Positions 52,109-61,294 of a DNA stretch of 64,000 bases are shown here, piece after piece. Origin of the DNA: Pseudomonas fluorescens (GTDB taxonomy: Bacteria > Pseudomonadota > Gammaproteobacteria > Pseudomonadales > Pseudomonadaceae). Under the pieces are notes generated by a model. It was not told the DNA's origin and searched no databases. It was given only the letters and a program-made list of their open reading frames with translations. A program made the translations under genes and the position numbers. Within the stretch, counting starts at the first letter, position 1. Each line of letters opens with the position of its first letter. The stretch is taken from contig NZ_OZ024668.1 in assembly GCF_902497775.2 (NCBI RefSeq), forward strand, positions 5,750,326 to 5,814,325. Direction: 5' to 3'.

Positions 52109-53320
52109 TCAGAGCCGCAGCGGCGGCAAGCTCGGCTGACAGTCGCGCGGGCAAGCCAGCTGGCTACCGTGGGCCTGCAGCATCAGGCGCAGGGCCTGGG
52201 TGGCCAGGTCGCTGACCAGCGCTTCGGCGGTATCGGCATTGGCCATCACCACCACTGCCAGTTTCGGCTCGGGCAGCACGCTCAGTTGCGCAGCAAAATC
52301 TCCGGTCGAACCGCTGTGTTGCCATTGCTGCAGTTGCGGCCCTATACGTGGATCACCGCAAGGGCCCAGGTACCAGGCCAGGCCAATCGGGCAATCGACG
52401 TCCGGCCCATTAGCGCGATTGTGCTGGCGGAACATCTGTTCGATCGACTGGCGATTGAGCACTTGCCGACCGTCGAAGCGCCCCTGGGAGAACAGCATTT
52501 GCACGAACTGGCCGACATCCCGAGGCGTGGTCCACAAGCCGCTAGCCGGCAGGTCGCTAATTTCCGGGTCCTTACTGCGCTGGCCCTGCAGGTAGCCGCG
52601 GGCGCGGTAGGGCTGCAGGCTGCTGGTGCCGATGAAACTTGAGTGCGCCATGCCCAGGGGTTTCAACAAGTGCTGCTGCAGGCGGGTTTCGAAGGGTTGC
52701 CCGCTGCTGCGCTCGATGGCGGCGCCGAGCAGGGTGAAGCCCAGGTTGGAATAGGCCATCTGCATGCCGGGGGGATGGTTAAGCCACAGCTCGCCGGCTT
52801 TTTGCGGCAGGTGCATCAATGGATCAGCGCTGTGCAGGTTCGGCAAAAATTCGCTGGGTAGCCCAGCCTGGTGGCTGAGCAAACGGCGCAGGGTGATAGC
52901 CCGGTCAGCACTGCGGGCATCGGCATGAAAGCGCGAACGCACGCGAAACTCCGGCAGGGTCTGCGACAGCGGGGCATCCAGGTTCAGGCGCTGTTGTTCG
53001 ACCAGTTGCAAAGTGGCGCTGGCGGTGAACAGCGTAGACAGCGAGCCGGCGCGGAACGCCGTGGCGGGGGTCACGGGTATTTGCAGCGCCTCGTCAGCCA
53101 GGCCGAAACCTTCGGCCCAGACCAGCGTCTGGCCGTCGATCAGCGCCAGGGACAGGCCCGGCACATGGTTCTTGCGCATCTGCTCGGGGATGCTCTGGCG
53201 CAACTGTTCGATCACCGCTTGATAGTCACCCTGGCGGATCGGCGGCAGGCTTGCGGGTGCCCGTTCGCTGCAGCCGGAGTTGACGAGCAGCAGGCTGAAC
53301 AGAAAGGCAAGGCGAAGCAT
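52109..53320 (-). CDS. Beta-lactamase-fold serine hydrolase lipoprotein lacking the catalytic lysine
   Basis: The 403-residue protein has a lipobox (LLVNSGC, Cys17) and the class C beta-lactamase/esterase fold: SLALIDGQTLVWAEGFGLAD, FRAGSLSTLFTAS at the SxxK position, LLSHQAGLPSE, AYSNLGF (YxN) and HSGSTGDF (HxG). In the first motif Lys is replaced by Thr96 (Ser93-Leu-Ser-Thr96, codon ACG against AAG). Without this lysine, acyl-enzyme chemistry should be impaired. It may be a non-catalytic peptidoglycan-binding relative or use another base. It ends 3 bp from the convergent sensor kinase gene. Confidence 0.8.
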   Translation of the reverse strand: MLRLAFLFSLLLVNSGCSERAPASLPPIRQGDYQAVIEQLRQSIPEQMRKNHVPGLSLALIDGQTLVWAEGFGLADEALQIPVTPATAFRAGSLSTLFTASATLQLVEQQRLNLDAPLSQTLPEFRVRSRFHADARSADRAITLRRLLSHQAGLPSEFLPNLHSADPLMHLPQKAGELWLNHPPGMQMAYSNLGFTLLGAAIERSSGQPFETRLQQHLLKPLGMAHSSFIGTSSLQPYRARGYLQGQRSKDPEISDLPASGLWTTPRDVGQFVQMLFSQGRFDGRQVLNRQSIEQMFRQHNRANGPDVDCPIGLAWYLGPCGDPRIGPQLQQWQHSGSTGDFAAQLSVLPEPKLAVVVMANADTAEALVSDLATQALRLMLQAHGSQLACPRDCQPSLPPLRL

Positions 53321-53570
53321 GGGGCACCTGGGCGCAATGGGGGGCAGTTCATGCTAGGGCAGAGGCGGTCGGCAATCTTTGAGCGGATTGTCGGAAAACT
53401 GTTAAAGACTGTGGCGCAGGCGGTCAAAGCAGCCCTTTGTCGCTCTTTGACGCTTTCGGCAATTCCCCTGTCGTTTTTGCATCTGGGCGACATTGCCCCT
53501 AGGCATATGCTGGCTCCAAAGCGCCGGCAGACGATTCGGCGCAGGTTTTACCAATAAAGGGGACAGCCTG

Positions 53571-54548
53571 ATGAGCCCAGCCGAATTACACGCAGACAGC
53601 ATCGTTATCGACGGGCTGATCATTGCCAAATGGAACCGCGAGCTGTTCGAAGACATGCGCAAGGGCGGCCTGACCGCGGCCAACTGTACGGTGTCGGTCT
53701 GGGAAGGCTTCCAGGCCACGGTCAACAACATCGCCGCCAGCCAGAAGCTGATCCGTGAGAACAGCGACCTGGTGATGCCGGTGCGCAGCACCGCCGACAT
53801 CCGCAAGGCCAAGGAAGTGGGCAAGACCGGCATCCTCTTCGGCTTCCAGAACGCCCATGCTTTCGAAGACCAGATCGGCTATGTCGAGGTGTTCAAGCAG
53901 CTCGGCGTGGGCATCGTGCAGATGTGCTACAACACCCAGAACCTGGTCGGTACCGGCTGCTACGAGCGTGACGGCGGGCTGTCGGGCTTTGGCCGCGAGA
54001 TCGTCGCCGAGATGAACCGCGTCGGGGTCATGTGCGACCTGTCCCATGTCGGTTCCAAGACCTCCGAAGAAGTCATCCTCGAATCGAAAAAGCCGGTGTG
54101 CTACTCCCACTGCCTGCCTTCCGGGCTCAAGGAGCACCCGCGCAACAAGTCCGACGAAGAGCTCAAGTTCATTGCCGACCACGGCGGTTTCGTCGGCGTG
54201 ACCATGTTCGCGCCGTTCCTGGCCAAGGGTATCGATTCGACCATCGACGACTACGCCGAAGCCATCGAATACACCATGAACATCGTCGGTGAAGACTCCA
54301 TCGGTATCGGCACCGACTTCACCCAGGGCCACGGCCAGGACTTCTTCGAATACCTGACCCACGACAAGGGCTACGCCCGGCGTCTGACCAGCTTCGGCAA
54401 GATCATCAACCCGCTGGGCATCCGCACCGTGGGCGAGTTCCCCAACCTCACCGAGACCCTGCTCAAGCGCGGCCATTCCGAGCGCGTGGTGCGCAAGATC
54501 ATGGGCGAGAACTGGGTCAACGTGCTCAAGGATGTCTGGGGCGAATAA
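53571..54548 (+). CDS. Membrane dipeptidase-family (renal dipeptidase-like) enzyme
   Basis: The 325-residue amidohydrolase is of the peptidase M19 family: LHADSIVIDGLI at the start, FGFQNAHAFED, CDLSHVGSKTSEE, PVCYSHCLPSGLKEHPRNKSDEE and SIGIGTDFTQGHG. His and Glu ligands of the usual HxD site near the N-terminus differ (IDGLIIAKWN), so zinc binding may be altered. AAAGGGGACA precedes the ATG at 53571. It is the first gene of the dimethylglycine operon; a link to betaine use is known from position only. Confidence 0.82.
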   Translation: MSPAELHADSIVIDGLIIAKWNRELFEDMRKGGLTAANCTVSVWEGFQATVNNIAASQKLIRENSDLVMPVRSTADIRKAKEVGKTGILFGFQNAHAFEDQIGYVEVFKQLGVGIVQMCYNTQNLVGTGCYERDGGLSGFGREIVAEMNRVGVMCDLSHVGSKTSEEVILESKKPVCYSHCLPSGLKEHPRNKSDEELKFIADHGGFVGVTMFAPFLAKGIDSTIDDYAEAIEYTMNIVGEDSIGIGTDFTQGHGQDFFEYLTHDKGYARRLTSFGKIINPLGIRTVGEFPNLTETLLKRGHSERVVRKIMGENWVNVLKDVWGE

Positions 54549-54623
54549 GCCGCCAGTAACCGTCTTCCGACCCCTGCCACCGGCGCAGGGGCAGCCAACC
54601 AAAATTTCTGGAGTTCAGTTTCC

Positions 54624-55154
54624 ATGGCCAAGATCGCCCCGCAATTGCCTATCGAAGTCGACAGCGAAACCGGTGTCTGGACCAGCGATGCCCTGCCGAT
54701 GCTGTATGTACCGCGGCATTTCTTCGTCAACAACCACATGGGCATCGAGGAAGTGCTGGGCGCCGACGCTTATGCCGAGATTCTCTACAAGGCCGGCTAC
54801 AAGTCCGCCTGGCACTGGTGCGAGAAAGAAGCTGAATGCCACGGCCTGGAAGGCGTGGCGGTGTTCGAACACTACATGAAGCGCCTGTCCCAGCGAGGCT
54901 GGGGCCTGTTCAAGATTCAGGACATCGACCTCGACAAGGGCACCGCCAGCGTCAAGCTCGAGCATTCGGCGTTCGTGTATGTGTACGGCAAGGTCGGGCG
55001 CAAGGTCGACTACATGTTCACCGGCTGGTTCGCCGGGGCCATGGACCAGATCCTGGCGGCCCGCGGCAGCAACATTCGCACGGTCGCCGAGCAGGTCTAC
55101 GGCGGTTCGGAAGAAGGCCACGACGACGGCCTGTTCATCGTCAAGCCGTTGTAA
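54624..55154 (+). CDS. DUF5943-type protein of the dgc operon
   Basis: The 176-residue soluble protein (ALPMLYVPRHFFVNNHMGIEEVLGADAYAEILYKAGYKSAWHWCEKEAECHGL... SVKLEHSAFVYVYG... YMFTGWFAGAMDQILAARG) resembles the V4R/heme-NO-binding-like group; I recall it as DUF5943. It always accompanies dgcA in pseudomonads as far as I know. It may be a small-molecule sensor or a chaperone for DgcA. It starts 75 bp after the dipeptidase gene and 15 bp before dgcA. Confidence 0.7.
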   Translation: MAKIAPQLPIEVDSETGVWTSDALPMLYVPRHFFVNNHMGIEEVLGADAYAEILYKAGYKSAWHWCEKEAECHGLEGVAVFEHYMKRLSQRGWGLFKIQDIDLDKGTASVKLEHSAFVYVYGKVGRKVDYMFTGWFAGAMDQILAARGSNIRTVAEQVYGGSEEGHDDGLFIVKPL

Positions 55155-55169
55155 GTCGAGGATCCCGCC

Positions 55170-57230
55170 ATGGCTTTCGAAGCAATGTTCCAGCCGATCC
55201 AGATCGGCAAACTGACCATCCGCAACCGGGTACTGAGCACCGCGCACGCCGAGGTCTATGCCACCGATGGCGGCATGACCACCGACCGCTACGTGAAGTA
55301 CTACGAAGAAAAAGCCAAGGGCGGTATCGGCCTGGCCATCTGCGGGGGGTCCTCGGTGGTGGCCATCGACAGCCCGCAGGAATGGTGGGCTTCGGTGAAC
55401 CTCTCGACCGACCGCATCATCCCGCACTTTCAGAACCTGGCAGATGCCATGCACAAACATGGCGCCAAGATCATGATCCAGATTACCCACATGGGCCGTC
55501 GCTCGCGCTGGGACGGCTTCAACTGGCCGACCCTGATGTCACCATCAGGCGTGCGTGAACCGGTGCACCGCGCCACTTGCAAGACTATCGAGCCGGAAGA
55601 AATCTGGCGGGTGATCGGCAACTATGCGCAAGCCGCGCGCCGGGCCAAAGAAGGCGGTCTGGACGGGGTCGAGCTGTCGGCAGTGCACCAGCACATGATC
55701 GACCAGTTCTGGAGCCCGCGGGTCAACAAGCGTACCGACGAATGGGGCGGCACCTTTGAAGGCCGGATGAAGTTCGGCCTGGAAGTGCTCAAGGCCGTGC
55801 GCGCCGAAGTCGGCCCGGATTTTTGCGTGGGCATGCGGATCTGCGGTGACGAATTCCATCCCGATGGCCTCAGCCACGAGGACATGAAGGAGATCGCCAA
55901 GTACTACGATGCCACCGGCATGCTGGATTTCTTCGGCGTGATCGGCTCGGGGTGCGACACCCACAACACCCTGGCCAACGTTATTCCCAACATGAGCTTC
56001 CCGCCCGAGCCGTTCCTGCACCTGGCGGCCGGCATCAAGGAAGTGGTCAAGGTTCCGGTGCTGCATGCACAGAACATCAAGGACCCGAACCAGGCCACAC
56101 GCATCCTTGAAGGCGGCTATGTCGACATGGTCGGCATGACCCGCGCGCACATTGCCGATCCGCACCTGATCGCCAAGATCAAGATGGGCCAGATCGACCA
56201 GATCAAGCAGTGCGTCGGTGCCAACTACTGCATCGACCGCCAGTACCAGGGCCTGGATGTGCTGTGCATCCAGAACGCTGCGACTTCCCGTGAGTACATG
56301 GGCGTACCGCACATCATCGAGAAAAGCACCGGGCCCAAGCGCAAGGTGGTGGTGGTTGGCGCCGGGCCTGCGGGCATGGAAGCTGCGCGCGTGGCCGCCG
56401 AACGCGGTCATGACGTTACCCTGTTCGAGAAGAAAGACGCCATCGGCGGGCAGATCAGCATTGCCGCCAAGGCGCCGCAACGTGACCAGATCGCCGGTAT
56501 CACCCGTTGGTACCAGCTGGAGCTGGCGCGGCTGAAGGTCGACCTGCGCGTGGGTACGGCGGCCGATATCGACACCATTCAGGACCTGCGCCCGGACATC
56601 ATCGTGCTGGCGGTGGGCGGCCATCCGTTCATCGAGCAGAACGAACACTGGGGCGCCGCCGAAGGGCTGGTGGTCAGCAGCTGGGACGTGCTCGACGGCA
56701 AGGTGGCGCCGGGCAAGAACGTGCTGGTGTACGACACCATCTGCGAATTCACCGGCATGTCGGTGGCCGACTATATCGCCGACAAGGGCAGCCAGGTCGA
56801 GATCGTCACCGACGACATCAAGCCGGGCGTGGCCATCGGCGGTACGTCGTTCCCGACCTACTACCGCAGCATGTACCCCAAGGAAGTGATCATGACCGGC
56901 GACCTGATGCTGGAAAAGGTCTACCGCGAGGGCGACAAGCTGGTGGCGGTGCTGGAGAACGAATACACCGGCGCCAAAGAGGAGCGGGTGGTCGACCAGG
57001 TGGTGATCGAGAACGGCGTGCGGCCGGACGAGGCGCTGTACTACGGCCTCAAGGAAGGTTCGCGCAACAAGGGCCAGATCGACATTGAGGCGCTGTTCGC
57101 GATCAAGCCGCAGCCGATCCTCAGCCAGCCGGGCGAAGGTTACCTGCTGTATCGCATCGGTGACTGCGTGGCGCAGCGCAATACACACGCGGCCATTTAC
57201 GACGCACTTCGGCTTTGTAAGGATTTCTAA
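55170..57230 (+). CDS. dgcA: Dimethylglycine dehydrogenase subunit DgcA
   Basis: The 686-residue flavoprotein is built like trimethylamine dehydrogenase: an N-terminal FMN barrel (FQPIQIGKLTIRNRVLSTAH, ITHMGRRSRWDGF), a cysteine motif and a C-terminal dinucleotide-binding domain (VVVVGAGPAGMEAARVAAERG at about 393-413). Cysteines 348, 354 and 366 fit the 4Fe-4S motif, but the second ligand of the usual CxxCxxC pattern is Ala351 (CVGANYC). With DgcB it demethylates dimethylglycine to sarcosine. The ribosome binding site is GAGGA. Confidence 0.92.
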   Translation: MAFEAMFQPIQIGKLTIRNRVLSTAHAEVYATDGGMTTDRYVKYYEEKAKGGIGLAICGGSSVVAIDSPQEWWASVNLSTDRIIPHFQNLADAMHKHGAKIMIQITHMGRRSRWDGFNWPTLMSPSGVREPVHRATCKTIEPEEIWRVIGNYAQAARRAKEGGLDGVELSAVHQHMIDQFWSPRVNKRTDEWGGTFEGRMKFGLEVLKAVRAEVGPDFCVGMRICGDEFHPDGLSHEDMKEIAKYYDATGMLDFFGVIGSGCDTHNTLANVIPNMSFPPEPFLHLAAGIKEVVKVPVLHAQNIKDPNQATRILEGGYVDMVGMTRAHIADPHLIAKIKMGQIDQIKQCVGANYCIDRQYQGLDVLCIQNAATSREYMGVPHIIEKSTGPKRKVVVVGAGPAGMEAARVAAERGHDVTLFEKKDAIGGQISIAAKAPQRDQIAGITRWYQLELARLKVDLRVGTAADIDTIQDLRPDIIVLAVGGHPFIEQNEHWGAAEGLVVSSWDVLDGKVAPGKNVLVYDTICEFTGMSVADYIADKGSQVEIVTDDIKPGVAIGGTSFPTYYRSMYPKEVIMTGDLMLEKVYREGDKLVAVLENEYTGAKEERVVDQVVIENGVRPDEALYYGLKEGSRNKGQIDIEALFAIKPQPILSQPGEGYLLYRIGDCVAQRNTHAAIYDALRLCKDF

Positions 57231-57237
57231 GGCAGCT

Positions 57238-57314
57238 GCAAGCGGCAAGCTTCAAGCGGTAAGCAAGAGCAACGCGGTGTTGCCCTTGCTTGCGGCTTGA
57301 GGCTTGAGGCTTGC
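57238..57314. repeat. Large imperfect inverted repeat between dgcA and dgcB
   Basis: A 36-base arm (57238-57273) made of GCAAGC/TCAAGC words is complementary to 57279-57314 with few mismatches and a five-base loop. Such CTTGAGGCTTG-rich hairpins are a repeat type seen between pseudomonad genes. It occupies nearly the whole gap and may lower or stabilise expression of dgcB relative to dgcA. Confidence 0.65.
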
Positions 57315-57332
57315 ACCTGAAAGGTGCCTCTG

Positions 57333-59282
57333 ATGTTGAACACCCTTATCCCCATCCTTCTGTTCGCCGCCCTGGGCCTTGCCGTCCTTGGCGCGCTGCG
57401 GCGCGTGCGGATGTGGCGCCAGGGTCGGCCGTCGAAGGTCGATCTGCTGGGCGGCTTGCTGGCCATGCCACGGCGCTATATGGTCGACCTGCACCACGTG
57501 GTCGCCCGCGACAAGTACATGGCCAACACCCACGTGGCCACGGCTGGCGGCTTCGTCCTGGCAGCGGTACTGGCGATCCTGGTGCATGGCTTTGGCCTGC
57601 ATAACAAGATTCTTGGCTATGCCTTGCTGTTCGCCACCGTACTGATGTTTGCCGGTGCGCTGTTCGTCTACAAACGTCGCCTCAACCCGCCTTCACGGTT
57701 GTCGAAGGGCCCGTGGATGCGCCTGCCGAAAAGTCTGCTGGTGTTTGCCGTGAGCTTCTTCATCGCCACCTTGCCGGTGGCCGGGATTCTCCCTGAGGGC
57801 TTCGGCGGCTGGCTGCTGGTGGCGCTGCTGGGTATTGGCGTGCTGTGGGGCGTGTCCGAGCTGTTCTTCGGCATGACCTGGGGCGGGCCGATGAAGCACG
57901 CCTTTGCCGGTGCCCTGCACCTGGCCTGGCACCGCCGTGCCGAGCGTTTTGGCGGTGGCCGTTCGACCGGGCTCACGCCCATCGACCTGGAAGACCCGCA
58001 AGCGTTGCTGGGGGTGGAAAAACCCAAGGATTTCACCTGGAACCAACTGCTCGGCTTTGACGCCTGCGTGCAGTGCGGCAAATGTGAAGCGGTGTGCCCG
58101 GCCTTTGCTGCCGGTCAGCCGTTGAACCCGAAAAAACTTATCCAGGACATGGTCGTCGGCCTGGCCGGCGGCACCGATGCCAAGTTCGCTGGCAGCCCGT
58201 ACCCTGGCAAACCGATCGGCGAGCATGGCGGCAACCCGCACCAGCCGATCGTCAACGGCCTGGTCGACGCCGAGACCCTGTGGTCGTGCACCACCTGCCG
58301 CGCCTGCGTCGAGGAGTGCCCGATGATGATCGAGCACGTCGATGCCATCGTCGACATGCGCCGTCACCTGACCCTGGAAAAAGGCGCGACGCCGAACAAG
58401 GGCGCCGAGGTGCTGGACAACCTGATCGCCACCGACAACCCCGGCGGTTTTGCCCCGGGCGGGCGGATGAACTGGGCGGCGGACCTCAACCTCAACCTGC
58501 TCGGCGACATCAAGACCGCCGAAGTACTGTTCTGGGTCGGCGATGGTGCCTTTGACATGCGCAACCAGCGCACCCTGCGGGCTTTTGTCAAAGTGCTGAA
58601 AGCTGCGCAAGTAGACTTTGCCGTGCTCGGCCTGGAAGAGCGCGACAGCGGCGACGTGGCCCGGCGCCTGGGCGACGAAGCGACCTTCCAGCAACTGGCC
58701 AGGCGCAATATCCAGACCATGGCCAAGTACAGCTTCAAGCGCATCGTTACCTGCGACCCGCACAGCTTCCATGTGCTCAAGAACGAGTACGGTGCCTTCG
58801 GCGGCAACTACCTGGTGCAGCACCACAGCACCTATATCGCCGAACTGATCGCCGCTGGCGCGCTCAACCTCGGCCAGCACAAGGGCGGCAGCGTGACCTA
58901 TCACGACCCGTGCTACCTGGGTCGTTACAACGGCGAGTACGAGGCGCCGCGTGAAGTGCTGCGCGCCCTCGGTATCGAGGTCAAGGAGATGCAGCGTTCG
59001 GGCTTCCGCTCGCGCTGCTGCGGCGGTGGCGGCGGTGCGCCGATTACCGATATTCCTGGCAAGCAACGGATCCCCGACATGCGCATGGACGACATCCGCG
59101 AAACCGCTGCCGAGCTGGTGGCCGTGGGTTGTCCACAGTGCACGGCGATGCTCGAAGGCGTGGTCGAACCGCGTCCGTTGATCAAGGACCTGGCGGAGCT
59201 GGTCGCCGACGCCATTCTCGAAGAACAGGCCCAGGCGAGCAAACCCGCCCCGGCAAAGCGTGAACCTGCGGAGGTGCACTGA
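57333..59282 (+). CDS. dgcB: Dimethylglycine dehydrogenase subunit DgcB (iron-sulfur membrane protein)
   Basis: The 649-residue protein has an N-terminal membrane part of four or more helices (DUF3483-like), two ferredoxin-type 4Fe-4S motifs (CVQCGKCEAVC, Cys245-Cys255; and CTTCRACVEEC) and two CCG-type domains (DPCYLGRYNGEY, RCCGGGGGAP) of the heterodisulfide reductase kind. It passes electrons from DgcA to the membrane or ETF. The ATG at 57333 has AAAGG ten bases before; a GTG nine bases upstream is possible. Its stop overlaps the next start by one base. Confidence 0.92.
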   Translation: MLNTLIPILLFAALGLAVLGALRRVRMWRQGRPSKVDLLGGLLAMPRRYMVDLHHVVARDKYMANTHVATAGGFVLAAVLAILVHGFGLHNKILGYALLFATVLMFAGALFVYKRRLNPPSRLSKGPWMRLPKSLLVFAVSFFIATLPVAGILPEGFGGWLLVALLGIGVLWGVSELFFGMTWGGPMKHAFAGALHLAWHRRAERFGGGRSTGLTPIDLEDPQALLGVEKPKDFTWNQLLGFDACVQCGKCEAVCPAFAAGQPLNPKKLIQDMVVGLAGGTDAKFAGSPYPGKPIGEHGGNPHQPIVNGLVDAETLWSCTTCRACVEECPMMIEHVDAIVDMRRHLTLEKGATPNKGAEVLDNLIATDNPGGFAPGGRMNWAADLNLNLLGDIKTAEVLFWVGDGAFDMRNQRTLRAFVKVLKAAQVDFAVLGLEERDSGDVARRLGDEATFQQLARRNIQTMAKYSFKRIVTCDPHSFHVLKNEYGAFGGNYLVQHHSTYIAELIAAGALNLGQHKGGSVTYHDPCYLGRYNGEYEAPREVLRALGIEVKEMQRSGFRSRCCGGGGGAPITDIPGKQRIPDMRMDDIRETAAELVAVGCPQCTAMLEGVVEPRPLIKDLAELVADAILEEQAQASKPAPAKREPAEVH

Positions 59283-60505
59283 TGAGCGACATTATTCGCC
59301 GTGATCCGCGCGCCGAGTGGATCGCCCGCAACCGCCTGCACCCGCTGCACGCGGCCATGCAGCAGACTCAGCAGCACAGCTGGATGGGGCCCAACGGCAT
59401 CATCCGCAAGAATCCGCACGGGGTCGGTTTCATTGGCCCCAACGGTATCAAGCGCATCGATCGTAGCGGCGCCCAGCAGGGCGGCAGCAGCAAGCGCACT
59501 GCAGCAGCCGTGGTGCAATTGCCGCTGCACCAGGTGGCGCAGCCGGCGTTCTACATCGCCGTGGTCCCGGACATGGTCGGCGGCCGCCTGGGCAGCCACG
59601 ACCGCGATCTGCTGGGCCTGGCCCGCAGCCTGGCCGGCAGTGACGGTGCGGTGCTGGCGATGGTGTTTGGCGAACACAAGGAAAGCAACTTTTCCACAGC
59701 CGGCGTCGATCGCTTACTGGTGATCGAAGGTGACGAGTTCGCAGGTTATGCGCCGGAGCAACTGGTGCAGGGTCTGCGCGCTGTGGATAACCAGTACAGC
59801 CCACGCCATTGGCTGCTGCCGGACAGTCGTACCGGTGGCGGTGAGCTGGGCCGGCGCTTTGCCGCGGCCATTGGCGAACGCCCGGCTACGCGCGTCTGGC
59901 AGGTCAAGGACGGGCAATGCAGCGGCCGCGCCGGCGCTGGCCAGCAGGACCTGATCCGCGGCCTGCCACGGTTGATCCTGGCGGCTGCCGAATGCGCGGA
60001 ACCGGTCAGCGAAACTCGCCACGAAGCCTTGCCGGTGCAGTTATCCACAAGCGCTGTGCGCAGCTTGTCGCGAATTGAAGACCTCGGCCCTGTGGCCGTC
60101 GACCCGGCCGCCATTGCCATGGCCGAGGCCGAGTTCATCGTCTCGGGCGGCAACGGCGTCAAGGACTGGGACCTGTTCCACCGCGCCACCGTTGCGCTGG
60201 GCGCTACCGAAGGCGCTTCGCGGGTGGCCGTGGACGACGGCTTCATGCCGCGCAATCGCCAGGTCGGTGCTACCGGTACCTGGGTGACCGCGCGGGTTTA
60301 TGTGGCTGTGGGTATTTCCGGGGCGATCCAGCACCTGCAGGGCATCGGGGCCTGCGACAAGGTGGTGGCGATCAACATGGACCCGGGCTGCGACATGATC
60401 AAGCGTGCCGACCTGTCGGTGATCGGCGACAGCGCGGCGATTCTCCAGGCGCTGATCGAGGCTGTGGAAAACTACCGCAACGACGCCAAGCGCGATGCGG
60501 CCTAA
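59282..60505 (+). CDS. etfA: Electron transfer flavoprotein alpha-like subunit
   Basis: The 407-residue protein has the ETF alpha C-terminal FAD-binding signature (RQVGATGTWVTARVYVAVGISGAIQHLQGIGACDKVVAINMDPGCDMIKRADLSVIGD). The first 90 residues are an extra basic segment with two similar MGPNGIIRKNP/IGPNGIKRID repeats, not found in ordinary ETF alpha. It starts inside the dgcB stop. It probably accepts electrons from dimethylglycine oxidation and is distinct from the housekeeping ETF. Two perfect DnaA-box words (59782 and 60041) occur in the gene. Confidence 0.88.
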   Translation: MSDIIRRDPRAEWIARNRLHPLHAAMQQTQQHSWMGPNGIIRKNPHGVGFIGPNGIKRIDRSGAQQGGSSKRTAAAVVQLPLHQVAQPAFYIAVVPDMVGGRLGSHDRDLLGLARSLAGSDGAVLAMVFGEHKESNFSTAGVDRLLVIEGDEFAGYAPEQLVQGLRAVDNQYSPRHWLLPDSRTGGGELGRRFAAAIGERPATRVWQVKDGQCSGRAGAGQQDLIRGLPRLILAAAECAEPVSETRHEALPVQLSTSAVRSLSRIEDLGPVAVDPAAIAMAEAEFIVSGGNGVKDWDLFHRATVALGATEGASRVAVDDGFMPRNRQVGATGTWVTARVYVAVGISGAIQHLQGIGACDKVVAINMDPGCDMIKRADLSVIGDSAAILQALIEAVENYRNDAKRDAA

Positions 60506-60520
60506 GGGCAGGGGATAACT

Positions 60521-61291
60521 ATGCACACCAAGGTCATCAGTCTGGTTTCAATCGGTGCCCACCCCAGCTCCGGCCGCACCCGCCGTGCCGAGCAGGATGC
60601 CCGGGCAGTGGAACTGGGCCTGCAGCTGGCTGGGGATAACTTGCAAGTGCTGCATGCCGGCGACCCGCGGGAGCCGGCCTTGCGTGCCTACCTGGGCATG
60701 GGCCTGGAACACATCGACGTACTCGAACAACCGCAAGGCGCCGATGCCCTGGGGGTGCTTGGCGACTATCTGCGCGACGCCGGGGCCCAACTGGTGCTGA
60801 CCGGCAGCCAGGCAGAAACCGGTGAAGGCTCGGGGATGCTGCCGTTCCTGCTGGCCGAACGCCTGGGCTGGCCGCTGGTGGTGGGCCTTGCCGAAGTGGA
60901 GTCTATCCACAACGGCGTGGCCCAGGTCCTGCAGGCCCTGCCACGGGGCCAGCGGCGCCGCTTGAAGGTGCGCCTGCCGTTGCTCGCTACTGTGGACAAC
61001 GCCGCGCCCAAGCCGCGCCAGAGCGCGTTTGGCCCGGCGCGGCGTGGGGTATTGGCGGCGCGCCAGGTGGCTATCGTCGAAGACGAGTTATTCACAAGTG
61101 CCGAACTGCAACCGGCCAAGCCACGGCCCAAGCGCCTGAAAGTGATCAAGGCCAAGAGCGGCGCCGACCGCATGAAAGCCGCCACCGCCAAGGCCAGTGG
61201 CGGCGGTGGACAAGTGCTCAAGGACCTCAGCCCGCAGGACGGTGCGCAAGCCATCCTCAAGCTGTTGCTGGAAGAGGGCGTATTGCGCTGA
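60521..61291 (+). CDS. etfB: Electron transfer flavoprotein beta-like subunit
   Basis: The 256-residue protein is an ETF beta homologue: KVISLVSIGAHPSSGRTRRAEQDARAVELGLQL, VLTGSQAETGEGSGMLPFLLAERLGWPLV, and a basic C-terminal tail. The AMP-binding region of typical ETF beta is modified. It follows etfA by 15 bp and ends the dgc operon. Downstream lies an array of four phased repeats before the converging gbcA. Confidence 0.86.
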   Translation: MHTKVISLVSIGAHPSSGRTRRAEQDARAVELGLQLAGDNLQVLHAGDPREPALRAYLGMGLEHIDVLEQPQGADALGVLGDYLRDAGAQLVLTGSQAETGEGSGMLPFLLAERLGWPLVVGLAEVESIHNGVAQVLQALPRGQRRRLKVRLPLLATVDNAAPKPRQSAFGPARRGVLAARQVAIVEDELFTSAELQPAKPRPKRLKVIKAKSGADRMKAATAKASGGGGQVLKDLSPQDGAQAILKLLLEEGVLR

Positions 61292-61294
61292 GAG

